Source: Ignavibacteriae bacterium HGW-Ignavibacteriae-4 (GTDB lineage: Bacteria > Bacteroidota > Ignavibacteria > Kapaibacteriales > UBA2268). From it: a stretch of 64,000 nucleotides of DNA. A model generated the notes under the pieces. It did not search any database. It was not told the DNA's origin and was given only the letters and a program-made list of their open reading frames with translations. Location: contig PGYR01000008.1 in assembly GCA_002839765.1 (NCBI GenBank), forward strand, positions 1 through 64,000, read 5' to 3'. Below are positions 38,514-48,631 of this stretch, in pieces. Numbering within the stretch: position 1 is the first letter of the stretch; every line of letters begins with the position of its first letter. The position numbers were made by a program, and so were the translations under genes.

Positions 38514-39998
38514 TTACCCACCCTTACCAGTGATTACTACTTTGATAGTTTTAGCTAGTATATATAGATCCAAGAACATAGACCAGTTTCTAATATAATA
38601 AATATCGATCATTATTCTTTCTTCGAAGCTGCTGTCGTTTCTATCTGTTACTTGCCACAGACCACTGATACCTGGCTTTACCTGCAATATCATCTCGTCA
38701 TTGCCGTTCATCTTGATTTTTTCCCAAGGGATATACGCACGAGGGCCAATTAGTGACATCTCACCTTTGATGACATTCCAGAATTGTGGTAACTCATCGA
38801 AGCTATACTTACGTAGGAACTTACCGATTTTAGTCATTCTGGGGTCATCGTTCAGCTTATGATATATCTCATATTCCGCTTTGAGCTTAGGATTCTTCTC
38901 TAACAATTCTGTTAGCCTTTCTTCTGCATCAGTATGCATAGTTCTGAATTTGATAATCTTGAATCTGCTATCTTTAATACCCATTCTTGTTTGTTTGAAT
39001 AGTATTTTTCCTTTTGAATCTAGCCATATATGCACGGCTAATACACCGAATATAGGAATAGCTAAGAATGTAAGAGCTGTTGCTAATACAATATCAAATA
39101 CTCTTTTCTGTAACTGGGCAGTTTTTCTTAGTAATTTTTGTTTGACTTCTAACCCTAGGATACCACCGAATTCACGAGAAGATACCCATATAGTTGAGAT
39201 ACCAAATAAATAGGGAATAACGATTGTATTTTCGAAATACTTAGAGTACTTCAATATTATCTTTCTTTGTAACTCTGATTGTACATTAGGCATTGCAACT
39301 ATCGATTGCTCTATATTCAATTTCTTCTGTAATTCGGGGATTACATCTAATCCACCAATAACAGGTATATCTTCTATATAGCCCCAAGTATCTACATTAT
39401 CATCAACAGCGAATATAGGTCTAAGTCCCAGCTTCTTATTCTTACGTAATGAGTTTATGACTTCCTTACCGGCATTCCCAGCTCCTATTATCACCACAGG
39501 AATTCCCCACCAAGACTTTTCACAAAGTATCTTCTTAACAACTGAGCGGCCCAGCGGTATCATAGCAAAAGTAATACCCCAAGATAACAAGAAGGATAAT
39601 CGAGAAAAATCCCAAAAATCATTTACAAAGAAAGTGAATCCAGCCATTAGCCCATAGATTAAGGAATTAGTATAGAATATATTTCTTACTTCCTCTATGG
39701 CATCTACACCAAATCCGGGGTAAAGCCCCCTCATGTAGAATGCTAATAAGAATAGTGGCACTATAACCGGAAGTATCTTGAGATATAAATCAAAAGAAGC
39801 TAGCGGAGTAAAGAAAAGATTTCGAATAAAAACAGAAGCTAACACTGATAGTACAATCATCAATGAATCAGAACTCATAAGAATAGCAGACGCTATGAGC
39901 TTACGAGGAGCAACTTTCTTTATTGAATAACCATTTTCCTGATTTGACTTCAGAAGTTCTGATAATTCGTTAAGTGTTGGAGTTTGCATACTTATCAA
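38514..39998 (-). CDS. Undecaprenyl-phosphate sugar phosphotransferase (WbaP/exopolysaccharide polyprenyl glycosylphosphotransferase type)
   Basis: N-terminal TM/CoA-binding-like domain (VIIGAGNAGKEVI) and bacterial sugar transferase domain (KRVFDIVLA...FKIIKFRTM...LRKYSFDELPQFWNVIKGEMSLIGPRAY...VKPGISGLWQVTDRN). Confidence 0.9.
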   Translation of the reverse strand: MISMQTPTLNELSELLKSNQENGYSIKKVAPRKLIASAILMSSDSLMIVLSVLASVFIRNLFFTPLASFDLYLKILPVIVPLFLLAFYMRGLYPGFGVDAIEEVRNIFYTNSLIYGLMAGFTFFVNDFWDFSRLSFLLSWGITFAMIPLGRSVVKKILCEKSWWGIPVVIIGAGNAGKEVINSLRKNKKLGLRPIFAVDDNVDTWGYIEDIPVIGGLDVIPELQKKLNIEQSIVAMPNVQSELQRKIILKYSKYFENTIVIPYLFGISTIWVSSREFGGILGLEVKQKLLRKTAQLQKRVFDIVLATALTFLAIPIFGVLAVHIWLDSKGKILFKQTRMGIKDSRFKIIKFRTMHTDAEERLTELLEKNPKLKAEYEIYHKLNDDPRMTKIGKFLRKYSFDELPQFWNVIKGEMSLIGPRAYIPWEKIKMNGNDEMILQVKPGISGLWQVTDRNDSSFEERIMIDIYYIRNWSMFLDLYILAKTIKVVITGKGG

Positions 39999-40210
39999 TC
40001 AAATTAATGAAACTTACCTATTTATTAGGTATAAACAGTGCATGTAATAGCTCTTGGATAAAGTTAGACAATTCTTGTGCCTAAATATAAATCAACTTTG
40101 CTTTCACAATTTAAAAGCTCGCAAGTTAATATATTTTAGACATTAATTCAATAGAAATGAGTTAATAAGAATTCCAGATTTTGGTTAGTTTTTTATTCCT
40201 GTCATAGACC

Positions 40211-40256
40211 TATATATATAGATACTTGAATAACAAGAACGTCTCCTGCATAGCAA
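40211..40256 (-). promoter_or_regulatory. Promoter-like motif GGAGAC-N17-ATCTATATATATA with adjacent palindrome
   Basis: Aligns with 13150-13197 including flanking AAAAAACTT..CTAT; 17-nt spacer retained; next to CATAGCAAA-gttt-TTTGCTATG (40249-40270). Confidence 0.45.
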
Positions 40257-40315
40257 AGTTTTTTGCTATGTATATAATACGCATCTGGAAATAAAAGGTT
40301 CAAAAAATGTAAAAA

Positions 40316-41089
40316 TTATCTGAGAATTCCACGCTTGGAATTATTAATAAAGTCTATACATTCTTGTATTTCTGGAGTTACTTCGTTGTTTTGAGAATAT
40401 TTTGAAATACCATCACGGTTATTGTACCCAGAGAAAAGAACTATATTGTAGAAGTTCTGTATTTCTTTTATTTTCTCTTGAGTGAATCCACGGCGACTAA
40501 GACCGACTTTGTTTATACCTTCTACTTGGGCAGGTATTCTACCAAGTAAACAATATGGTGCAACATCTTTTGTTATTTTAGCATCTGCACCGAGCATAGT
40601 GTGCTTACCTATTGTACAGAACTGAGTTATCTTCACAACTCCGCCTATTACTACCCAATCATCAATACTAACATGACCAGCTAGCTGAGTAGCGTTCGCC
40701 ATTACTATATTATCACCTAACTTACAGTCATGTGCTATATGACAGTACGCCATGATTAGGTTATTACTTCCTACTGTTGTTCTCTCAGTAGCAGTAGTAC
40801 CACGGTGTATAGTAGCGTATTCGCGGATTACGTTATCGTTACCGATATATGTTTTTGTGGGCTCATCATTATATTTCAAATCTTGGGGAGCAGCAGATAT
40901 AACAGCACCAGGGAAAAATCGGTTATTATTTCCGATTCGGGCACCATTGTATATTACTACATTAGCATGAATATCTACATTGTCACCTATTATTACATCG
41001 TCATATATTACGACATAAGGTCCAATCTTTGCATTTTTACCAATCGTTGCTTTATCTGATATTATTGCAGTAGGATGTATCATACTCAT
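40316..41089 (-). CDS. lpxA: Acyl-[ACP]--UDP-N-acetylglucosamine O-acyltransferase
   Basis: Left-handed beta-helix hexapeptides; IHPTAIIS, PQDLKYNDEPTKTYIGNDNVIREYATIHRGT, MAYCHIAHDCKLG. Confidence 0.97.
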   Translation of the reverse strand: MSMIHPTAIISDKATIGKNAKIGPYVVIYDDVIIGDNVDIHANVVIYNGARIGNNNRFFPGAVISAAPQDLKYNDEPTKTYIGNDNVIREYATIHRGTTATERTTVGSNNLIMAYCHIAHDCKLGDNIVMANATQLAGHVSIDDWVVIGGVVKITQFCTIGKHTMLGADAKITKDVAPYCLLGRIPAQVEGINKVGLSRRGFTQEKIKEIQNFYNIVLFSGYNNRDGISKYSQNNEVTPEIQECIDFINNSKRGILR

Positions 41090-41095
41090 CTAAAC

Positions 41096-42496
41096 TTACC
41101 TTTTTACTAATGCTGCAGAAAATTCTGCTTCTGTTGCTAATTTACCATCTACATAAGCTTTACCTTCGAAAGAGTAAACGCCCATTCTTGAATTTATTAT
41201 CTTTACTTCTATTACTAACTGGTCACCAGGAACTACTGGTGCACGGAACTTTGCATTCTTGATACCAGAGAATAATCCAATTTTTTCTTCTGGATTGACA
41301 TTATCTGCAAGCATCATACATAAGCCACCAATCTGTGCCATTGCTTCTGCTATTAGAACTCCCGGCATAATCGGTTTCCCAGGGAAATGACCATTGAAAA
41401 AAGGCTCATTTATGGTTACATTCTTGTATCCAAGTATTCTTCGTTCTTCTGCGTCAAACTCAACTACTCTATCTACTAATAGGAAAGGATATCTATGAGG
41501 AAGGAAATCCATAATTTGATTAATATCTAGACTATAGTTCTTATTCTTTTTCATATTATACTTATCAGCAGCTTTCTTTTTCAGATAGATAGCACGAAGT
41601 TTTTTTGCTAATTCTATATTCGCCGCATGACCGGGTCTTGCAGCTAATATCTGTGCTTTCATTGGTGCACCAACTAGAGTTAGATCACCTATCATATCTA
41701 ATAATTTATGACGTGCTGGCTCATTTTTATAACGTAGAGTACGATTGTCTAAAATACCAGAATCACCACGTTTTGGTTTAGTATCTAATTTGAATATTTC
41801 TTGTATTTTCTCTAAATTTTCATCCTGTAAATCTTCGTCAACTATTACTATCGCACTTTCTAAGCTACCACCTTTAATAAGGTTTTGGCTATGAAGTTCG
41901 AATAATTCATGCGAAAAACAGAAAGTACGAGCCGGAGCAAATTCTGCTCTAAATTCTTTTTCAAAATCAAAAATACCGGTATGTTGACTTCCCAAAGCTG
42001 GGTTAGCATAGTCCACTAGCACAGTTAATCGGTAATCATCATTAGGCAAGGCAACCAAATCAACTCCACGAGCATCTTCGGTATAGCGTATATTTTCATC
42101 AACTATGAAGTACTCACGTTCTGCTTCTAGTTCTACTATTTTTGTTTGGTCTAGTACATCGACATACGGCTTTGAACTACCATCGCCAACAGGCGGTTCA
42201 TTATTAGTTAGCTCTATACGGCAATTATCAATTCGCAATCCAACAAGTGCAGCTAAAACATGCTCTACAGTATGTACCTCAACTCCATCTATTCCAAGTG
42301 TAGTACCACGAGAAAGATCAACTACATTTTCAACAACAGCTTCAATTTCCAGCTCAGGATTCACATCCATACGTATGAACTTATAGCCGTAATCAGCAGG
42401 TGCTGGGCAGAATGTAATTTTACTTTTGTTACCCGTGTGAAGCCCTATACCTTCTAGGGAAACTGGGTTTGTTATTGTTGTTTGCTTTTCCATCAA
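41096..42496 (-). CDS. lpxC/fabZ: Bifunctional UDP-3-O-acyl-N-acetylglucosamine deacetylase / 3-hydroxyacyl-ACP dehydratase (LpxC-FabZ fusion)
   Basis: LpxC half (GIGLHTG, TVEHVLAALVGL, HKLLDMIGDLTLVG) and FabZ half (IMDFLPHRYPFLLVDRV, FFNGHFPGKPIMPGVLIAEAMAQ). Confidence 0.97.
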   Translation of the reverse strand: MMEKQTTITNPVSLEGIGLHTGNKSKITFCPAPADYGYKFIRMDVNPELEIEAVVENVVDLSRGTTLGIDGVEVHTVEHVLAALVGLRIDNCRIELTNNEPPVGDGSSKPYVDVLDQTKIVELEAEREYFIVDENIRYTEDARGVDLVALPNDDYRLTVLVDYANPALGSQHTGIFDFEKEFRAEFAPARTFCFSHELFELHSQNLIKGGSLESAIVIVDEDLQDENLEKIQEIFKLDTKPKRGDSGILDNRTLRYKNEPARHKLLDMIGDLTLVGAPMKAQILAARPGHAANIELAKKLRAIYLKKKAADKYNMKKNKNYSLDINQIMDFLPHRYPFLLVDRVVEFDAEERRILGYKNVTINEPFFNGHFPGKPIMPGVLIAEAMAQIGGLCMMLADNVNPEEKIGLFSGIKNAKFRAPVVPGDQLVIEVKIINSRMGVYSFEGKAYVDGKLATEAEFSAALVKR

Positions 42497-42513
42497 CTAA
42501 GTGCCGTAATTAA

Positions 42514-42546
42514 AAAAAAAGGGATTGATAAAATACCAATCCTCAA
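42514..42546 (-). terminator. Rho-independent terminator of the 42605 gene
   Basis: Minus strand AGGATTG-gtattttat-CAATCCC then TTTTTTTTT. Confidence 0.75.
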
Positions 42547-42604
42547 AAATAAGTAAAAATACTTAAAAGGCGATAAAGTGGGGAATATTTAGTAGTTAGT
42601 TTGT

Positions 42605-43966
42605 TTATTTCTTTACAAATTTATCTATGATTACTTCACCTGCAGTCGTTTTTATTTCTATAACATACACATCATTAGGGATGTTGTCAATATTTATTGA
42701 AATAGATCTAGTGGGTATTATAAATTCCCCAAAAAAGAGTTTTCCTTCTGAATTCAATATCTTGTAACTATTAGCCAATTTATTTTTATGAAGGTTTATG
42801 TTAATTGAAGCTGTTGCTGGATTAGGGAATAGTGAATATTGAGATTTTGGGACTAGGTTTACACCACTAACTTCTGGACGGAAATAACGAATTCCAAACA
42901 TATTATAATTCCCCGATACTATGAATAAATCGTGCCATTCAGAGTAAAGTACGTTCATTTCCAGAGGAAGTGTAGAACCCCAGGGTTTAAAGTACTCACT
43001 GCTATCAGCATCAAGATTAAATATATTCAAGATTCTTTCATTAAATCTTAGTATTCGTTTCTCGTTATCAAAAAACATTAGCTTCTGAGTATCTATTTCT
43101 AAACCTTGTGATATCTCCTTTATTATATCATTTTCACTTATACTGTATTTGAATATACCTCTTCTTTGATTTGATTGATAACCCCGCATCCCTAGTATAT
43201 AAATAATATCTGAGTCAATAGTCGAGAACTTGACATCAACAGGGGTTGTGAAATTGTTTAGTGAGGTTTGCCTGCTTTTTGGAGGGAAACTTGTAACTAA
43301 CTCCATCGTATTCAAATCCCAGACCTTAATATACTCAAGACCAGTGGAATAAGTGACAATTTGAGATTCATCAGGCGAAAGAGCAATATTAACTTTCTCG
43401 TTATTCCCGAATTCGTAGGGGATGCGATTTATTTCTTTCCCTGTCTTTATATCATATACGACAACGACTGATGTATCTATACTGAAATCATTTTTTATTA
43501 CTGTATATAATTTCTCATTTTTAGTATCAATAATTGAACGTATGAAATTGATAAGTCTTTTTTCAAATAATGAATCAGCTATATTAGTATCATATAAAAA
43601 ATGTTTTTGCTCTATTAAATCTAGTTTACCAGTATCATAATATTCGAGATAAAACCCAGTATTGTTTGTATCACCAGTCATATAGATAATAATATTATCA
43701 TCGATAGTTTTTAGTAATGTATTAGTATGACTATACCATTTCGGATTTGGTTTTACCGATCTCTCTGCTTCTATAATACCGGTCGAAGAACTAATTTTTG
43801 TCAATGTACCAGCAGTACCATTGGTGAAATAAGCAATAACATAATCGTCATTCTCAACGAATACCATGTCCTTCGGGCTGTAACCTTTCTCCCATTGTTT
43901 ATAAATGGATTGAGAAAAACAGAAGAAAGTGGTAGTGAAAAATATTGCAATTAAAATAGTTTTCAT
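42605..43966 (-). CDS. WD40/beta-propeller-like secreted protein with T9SS sorting domain
   Basis: Signal peptide MKTILIAIFFTTTFFCFSQS at 43966; repeats such as LSPDESQIVTYSTGLEYIKVWDLNTMELV; CTD YSLFPNPATASININLHKN...VYVIEIKTTAGEVIIDKFVKK. The upstream ORF start at 44020 would lie within the promoter-like motif. Confidence 0.8.
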   Translation of the reverse strand: MKTILIAIFFTTTFFCFSQSIYKQWEKGYSPKDMVFVENDDYVIAYFTNGTAGTLTKISSSTGIIEAERSVKPNPKWYSHTNTLLKTIDDNIIIYMTGDTNNTGFYLEYYDTGKLDLIEQKHFLYDTNIADSLFEKRLINFIRSIIDTKNEKLYTVIKNDFSIDTSVVVVYDIKTGKEINRIPYEFGNNEKVNIALSPDESQIVTYSTGLEYIKVWDLNTMELVTSFPPKSRQTSLNNFTTPVDVKFSTIDSDIIYILGMRGYQSNQRRGIFKYSISENDIIKEISQGLEIDTQKLMFFDNEKRILRFNERILNIFNLDADSSEYFKPWGSTLPLEMNVLYSEWHDLFIVSGNYNMFGIRYFRPEVSGVNLVPKSQYSLFPNPATASININLHKNKLANSYKILNSEGKLFFGEFIIPTRSISINIDNIPNDVYVIEIKTTAGEVIIDKFVKK

Positions 43967-43989
43967 AAATATGTAATCTCCATATACTC

Positions 43990-44030
43990 TAAAGACACAT
44001 GAACACGAAAAACGTCTCAAGAAAAGTGAA
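43990..44030 (-). promoter_or_regulatory. Promoter-like motif TGAGAC-N17-GTCTTTAGAGTATA
   Basis: Near-duplicate of 13156-13196; 27 nt upstream of the inferred start at 43966. Confidence 0.55.
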
Positions 44031-44068
44031 AATAAATTGAAAATTAAGTATTTGATTTGTTATTATTC

Positions 44069-44962
44069 TCACTCACCAGTATAAAATCTAGTAGTAGGAT
44101 ATGCGAATTTGATATTTGGGTCGGCATTGTATTGTTCTAGTATGGACTCTGATATAGCTGCTTCGCTAGCTGTGCGGTTGTATATACTACAGAAGTAGCG
44201 GACTCTCAGCTCTACGCCGTTTTCTACTATTCTAGTGAAAACTGTTGGTTCAAATTCTACATTGAATATTTCGTGGGCGCGTAGGGTCTTGTATGCATCG
44301 AACGTAGCTTGTGTATCTTGATAATTGCTGTTTTCTTTAGCTATTTCAAGAAGTATTTCCTTAGCTTTTTTCCAATCACTTTCGAAAGTGACAGTAACTT
44401 TGGTTTCGTTCCATATAGATTTGTAACCAGAACTATAGTTGGAGTTGGCGAAATTGAATACTTTTGCATTCGGTATGGAGATTATCCTACCTGTGTATAG
44501 GTCGCCATCTATCCAATTTCGAATTTCGAACATATCAAAATGGAAAGGTGTTAGCTCTATCACATCACCATAATGGTTGTCTATTTCTATTCGGTCGCCT
44601 GTTTTGATAGGGCCTCGCCATACTATATATACCCACCCGAATAGGTTGACTATCGGCTCTTTGAGCGCGAAGGCAATACCAGCTGCTATTAGCCCAATTA
44701 AGGTTAGTACATTGTTGAATCCTTTGAACCAAAGGTCAAATATTATTATTAGGGAGATACCAAAGAAAACATAGTAGCTGTATTTATTCCAAACGAATTT
44801 AGTACGTTCTTTCGTAGCTTTTTTACGAACAAACCTTAGAACGATTTTCCTGATAATCCAGACAATAGAAATGAAAAGAATAGTAAAAAACATTCTTTCG
44901 GCAAGTTCAATACTTGCATTTTCTATAAGTGCTTGTAGATATTTGGAATTATCCCCGAACAT
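44069..44962 (-). CDS. Mechanosensitive ion channel (MscS) family protein
   Basis: GLIAAGIAFALKEPIVNLFGWVYIVWRGPIKTGDRIEIDNHYGDVIELTPFHFDMFEI...SIPNAKVFN. Confidence 0.93.
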   Translation of the reverse strand: MFGDNSKYLQALIENASIELAERMFFTILFISIVWIIRKIVLRFVRKKATKERTKFVWNKYSYYVFFGISLIIIFDLWFKGFNNVLTLIGLIAAGIAFALKEPIVNLFGWVYIVWRGPIKTGDRIEIDNHYGDVIELTPFHFDMFEIRNWIDGDLYTGRIISIPNAKVFNFANSNYSSGYKSIWNETKVTVTFESDWKKAKEILLEIAKENSNYQDTQATFDAYKTLRAHEIFNVEFEPTVFTRIVENGVELRVRYFCSIYNRTASEAAISESILEQYNADPNIKFAYPTTRFYTGE

Positions 44963-45626
44963 TTTTGGTAGCTATTATCCTGTAGTATTGATAATTATGT
45001 TTGATACAATCCATCTCTTTATTAGTAGTCGGATAATCCCATGGCTCATCCAGACTTACAGCTCGATAATCAAATTTACCGAATTTTGCGAGTGTATCCA
45101 AATGATAACGTTGAACGTCTTCTATATCTGTTTGTAGTAGTAACTCTCCACCGTTCTCTAATGCTTCGTAGCAGAAGTGCAAAAACTCCAAATCGAATGC
45201 TCTTCGTTTATAATGTTTTTTCTTGAACCAAGGGTCTGGGAAAAAGTAAAATATTTTCTTAATGCTATCTTTCTCTAAGAAATCTAATCCATTCCCAACA
45301 CTATACCAGAAGATAGCCATATTGGGTAGTTCTTCGGCATCTATAACACCTTGAGCATAAGCTACAGCTTTGTCACGAACTTCTATGCCGAGTACATTAT
45401 CTTTCACTATTGAGGAAAAATCCATAGCGAACCAACCGAAACCACAGCCAATATCTAAGTATTTAGGTGGTTTACCATCAGCATAGTACTTCTTCCAATC
45501 TACATTTTCGTAAAGTGGGGGATAGTTGAATGGTTCGTATTTTAGTTCTTTTCTCGCAAAATAATTATTTGCCGATAGGTGATGTCTAAACCTATCGGGA
45601 AGGGGGTGTTTGTCCCAATCTATCAT
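44949..45626 (-). CDS. trmB: tRNA (guanine(46)-N7)-methyltransferase TrmB
   Basis: LDIGCGFGWFAMDFS, GIEVRDKAVAYAQ, KIFYFFPDPWFKKKHYKRR. Confidence 0.9.
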   Translation of the reverse strand: MIDWDKHPLPDRFRHHLSANNYFARKELKYEPFNYPPLYENVDWKKYYADGKPPKYLDIGCGFGWFAMDFSSIVKDNVLGIEVRDKAVAYAQGVIDAEELPNMAIFWYSVGNGLDFLEKDSIKKIFYFFPDPWFKKKHYKRRAFDLEFLHFCYEALENGGELLLQTDIEDVQRYHLDTLAKFGKFDYRAVSLDEPWDYPTTNKEMDCIKHNYQYYRIIATKNVRG

Positions 45627-46393
45627 AGTAAATACCCTAGTAATGCATCTAAAATCAAAATAGTAGCTGCTGACATTGTAAATGCTCGTACAGTACTTTT
45701 ACCAACGCCCTCTGCGCCGCCAGTAGTGGTGAAACCTACGTGCACACCTATTAGTGCCGTAACTCCACCGAAAATCAAGGACTTGAAAAGCCCTATAAAT
45801 ACGTCGAATGAGTTAAAATAAACTCTAATGGATTCGAAGAACGTAAATGCTGAGAAATCAAATTTCGCTGCTGTTAGTATGAATCCACCAAGTATAGCCA
45901 CAACATTAGAAAATACAGCTAATATTGGCATCATAACCAATGCCGAGATAACTCTAGGCATAGCCAAATAACGGTTACGGTCTATCGCCATCATCTCTAG
46001 TGCGTCTATCTGCTCTGTTACTTTCATAGTCCCTAATTGTGCGGCCATTGCTCCCCCAACTCTACCAGCTATTACTATAGCCGTCAGTACAGGAGTTAGC
46101 TCTGTGAATACCACAGTCGCTATAGATGACCCGAGGAAAGGTGTTGCTATACCAATTAAATTAAATTTATCAAAAAGGTTTGTTGCTTGCAGTGCAGCAA
46201 TTGCACCCGTGAACGATCCAATCAGCACTACCAATGGTAATGAATCAGAACCAACTATACTCATTTGCTCTAGTACCAAAGCTCTGTCTTTACCAATTCT
46301 GGGTACATACCTTAGTATCTTACCCATTAGCAGAGTGATTTGCCCAATCTCTCGGACGAAACCTATTATTAACCTGCCTAATCTACTTATCAT
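45623..46393 (-). CDS. MlaE-family ABC transporter permease
   Basis: MSIVGSDSLPLVVLIGSFTGAIAALQAT...AGRVGGAMAAQLGTMKVTEQIDALEMMAIDRNRYLAMPRV. Confidence 0.93.
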   Translation of the reverse strand: MISRLGRLIIGFVREIGQITLLMGKILRYVPRIGKDRALVLEQMSIVGSDSLPLVVLIGSFTGAIAALQATNLFDKFNLIGIATPFLGSSIATVVFTELTPVLTAIVIAGRVGGAMAAQLGTMKVTEQIDALEMMAIDRNRYLAMPRVISALVMMPILAVFSNVVAILGGFILTAAKFDFSAFTFFESIRVYFNSFDVFIGLFKSLIFGGVTALIGVHVGFTTTGGAEGVGKSTVRAFTMSAATILILDALLGYLL

Positions 46394-46402
46394 GTTCTAT
46401 CC

Positions 46403-46795
46403 TTAATTTTCTACTTCTGGTGATACGAGATAAAATCGTTCTATTTTTGCTTGGAATTCAGTTCCGTCATTTCTTAGCATCAGGAAAGTTCCTTCCATAG
46501 TTCCCCACGGAGTTTCCAAAGGGCAATAGCTTGTATATTTGAATTCATCACCAGGGTTCAGTTTGGGCTGTCTTCCTATTACTCCTTCACCAATTACATT
46601 ATCTGCTTTCCCTTCCGAATCTATAATAATCCAATGTCGGGAAATTAGCTGAGCTGGAATGTCGCCTTCGTTTACAATCCGTACCCTATATGAAAATAAG
46701 TATTTACCATTTGCTGAAACAAGCTCACCCGGAATATATTCTGGGTCAACAGTTACTCTTATTCCTTGCGTTATACAGTTTGAATTTTTATTCAT
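46403..46795 (-). CDS. apaG: ApaG protein
   Basis: YLFSYRVRIVNEGDIPAQLISRHWIIIDSEGK...GEGVIGRQPKLNPGDEFKYTSYCPLETPWGTMEGTF. Confidence 0.95.
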   Translation of the reverse strand: MNKNSNCITQGIRVTVDPEYIPGELVSANGKYLFSYRVRIVNEGDIPAQLISRHWIIIDSEGKADNVIGEGVIGRQPKLNPGDEFKYTSYCPLETPWGTMEGTFLMLRNDGTEFQAKIERFYLVSPEVEN

Positions 46796-46828
46796 TATTA
46801 GGTAAAAATAGAAAATACTGTTAAAAAA

Positions 46829-46860
46829 TGTAACAGAATTGTAAAAATATTGTCATATTA
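46829..46860 (+). promoter_or_regulatory. Promoter-like motif TGTAAC-N17-GTCATATTA
   Basis: Same half-sites and 17-nt spacer as the clpC site; about 33 nt upstream of the 46894 ATG. Confidence 0.45.
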
Positions 46861-46893
46861 GATATTAATTAGAATATAATTTAAAAAGAATTT

Positions 46894-48624
46894 ATGAAAA
46901 TGCTACGATTAGCCCTATTATTTTTATTAGTAGCGACTATTACTTCGGCACAAGATGCTAAGCAATTTGCTATAATGATAGAATCCAAAATAGACGACAC
47001 AGGGTTTGCACCCCAGGTTGTACTTAGTTGGCAAAATGACACTACTGCGAGTAGATATGTGGTTTACAAAAGACTCTACGAAGTAGATAAATTCGAGAAA
47101 TTGGCGGAAGTAAGCGGTGGAGCAAACACATTTTCCGATTTGGATCCTATGTATGGTAAAGTAGCTGAGTATAAAGTTGAAAAAGTATTCAGTGATGGCA
47201 AACAGCTAATATCTACTTACGCTTACAAAGCATTAGCTTGGGATGCTAACCTAGTAAGTGAAGATTGGAAGACTTTGTTGATATTAGTAGATAATACTCT
47301 TGCTTTTTCAATTTCATCTAAGTTAGAAATGTATAGAAGAGAAATTGAAAAACAGGGCTGGAGAGCTATATACAAATATGTACCTAGAGTAGAATCATTC
47401 AATGCGAAAGCAGTTCTTAATAATAAAGAAATGATAAAAGCGGTATATAAGCAAACTCCTAATTTGAAGGCTATCCTTATATTGGGAAGAGTTGCAATAC
47501 CTTACTCTGGTAATACTGCCCCCGATGGTCATGGAGACGATAACCCATTGCCACACAAAGGAGCTTACCCAGCTGATGTATTCTACGGAGATTTGGACAC
47601 AAGAGATTGGACAGATAATAAGGTTAGCAATGATAAATCTGCATTCCCTAGACAGCACAATTACATAAACGACGGCAAATGGGACGATTCGAATATCCCA
47701 AGTAAAGTTGAATTAGCAGTAGGAAGAGTGGACTTCTTTGATTTGCCTTTTTTCAAAGAAAGTGAAGCCGAAATGATAAATAATTATCTCCAAAAAGATA
47801 TAGACTATCGCAGTGGAGTGATGAAAGCAGATAATGATGCTATACTCTATGATGGATTTGATTCGCGTCAGGCGGGTTATGCTGCCGATGGATGGAATAA
47901 TCTAACTTCGCTATACGGTAGAGACAATGTAGTAGAAATGAGAGTGAGAGAGGAAATAATTAAAAACTCTTATGAAATGGTATATGCTAACGCAAATGGT
48001 GGGATTGACAATATATCAGACGCAATATATTCAGGTGAAATAGCTGAGAAAGGCTATAAAGGAATACATAATATGATATTCGGTTCATATAATGTGGATT
48101 GGGATTCCGAGAGCAATCTTCTCCGCTCTATAATTGCTTCTAAACCAATGGCTCTAACATCAGTATGGGCGACCCGACCTTTCTGGACATACTTCAAATT
48201 GGGATTGGGCGAGACCTTCGGTGAGGCACTACTCAGCACCCAGAACAATCGCTCGGAATACGTATATCCGTCCGTAGTTTACAATGGGGGAGTGCATATA
48301 GCTTTGATGGGCGACCCAACACTAAGTCTGATTAATGAAAATGTTTTAGATTCAGTTGTAAGAATTTATGAAAATGACAAATTAGTTAGTATTAATGTAA
48401 ATATAAAAGAAGAAACTAGAATATATGGCTATCAGATATTAGCTCTACAAAAAGTCGTGAAAACAATCTTATTTAATGAGAGCAAGGACGCAGGTTTTAT
48501 TATTGACCTAACCGATATAGATTCTTCTTTTGAAAATAGACCCTATATAGTAAGACCAATAATTAAGATTGAAAACAAATCAGGTAGATTTCTATACCTT
48601 GGTAATGGGAAAGTTATACAATGA
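46894..48624 (+). CDS. Secreted gingipain (C25)-like protein, possibly catalytically degenerate
   Basis: Signal peptide; WKTLLILVDNTLA..., LKAILILGRVAIPYSG, YPADVFYGDLDTRDWTDN, VELAVGRVDFFDLP, HIALMGDPTLSLI pattern as in C25-like proteins; canonical YHGHG / catalytic Cys regions not evident. Confidence 0.5.
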   Translation: MKMLRLALLFLLVATITSAQDAKQFAIMIESKIDDTGFAPQVVLSWQNDTTASRYVVYKRLYEVDKFEKLAEVSGGANTFSDLDPMYGKVAEYKVEKVFSDGKQLISTYAYKALAWDANLVSEDWKTLLILVDNTLAFSISSKLEMYRREIEKQGWRAIYKYVPRVESFNAKAVLNNKEMIKAVYKQTPNLKAILILGRVAIPYSGNTAPDGHGDDNPLPHKGAYPADVFYGDLDTRDWTDNKVSNDKSAFPRQHNYINDGKWDDSNIPSKVELAVGRVDFFDLPFFKESEAEMINNYLQKDIDYRSGVMKADNDAILYDGFDSRQAGYAADGWNNLTSLYGRDNVVEMRVREEIIKNSYEMVYANANGGIDNISDAIYSGEIAEKGYKGIHNMIFGSYNVDWDSESNLLRSIIASKPMALTSVWATRPFWTYFKLGLGETFGEALLSTQNNRSEYVYPSVVYNGGVHIALMGDPTLSLINENVLDSVVRIYENDKLVSINVNIKEETRIYGYQILALQKVVKTILFNESKDAGFIIDLTDIDSSFENRPYIVRPIIKIENKSGRFLYLGNGKVIQ

Positions 48625-48631
48625 GGGAAAT

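Noticed and set aside
41096-42496. LpxC-FabZ fusion as a novelty
   Set aside because: Known fusion in Bacteroidetes/Chlorobi-type genomes; ordinary.
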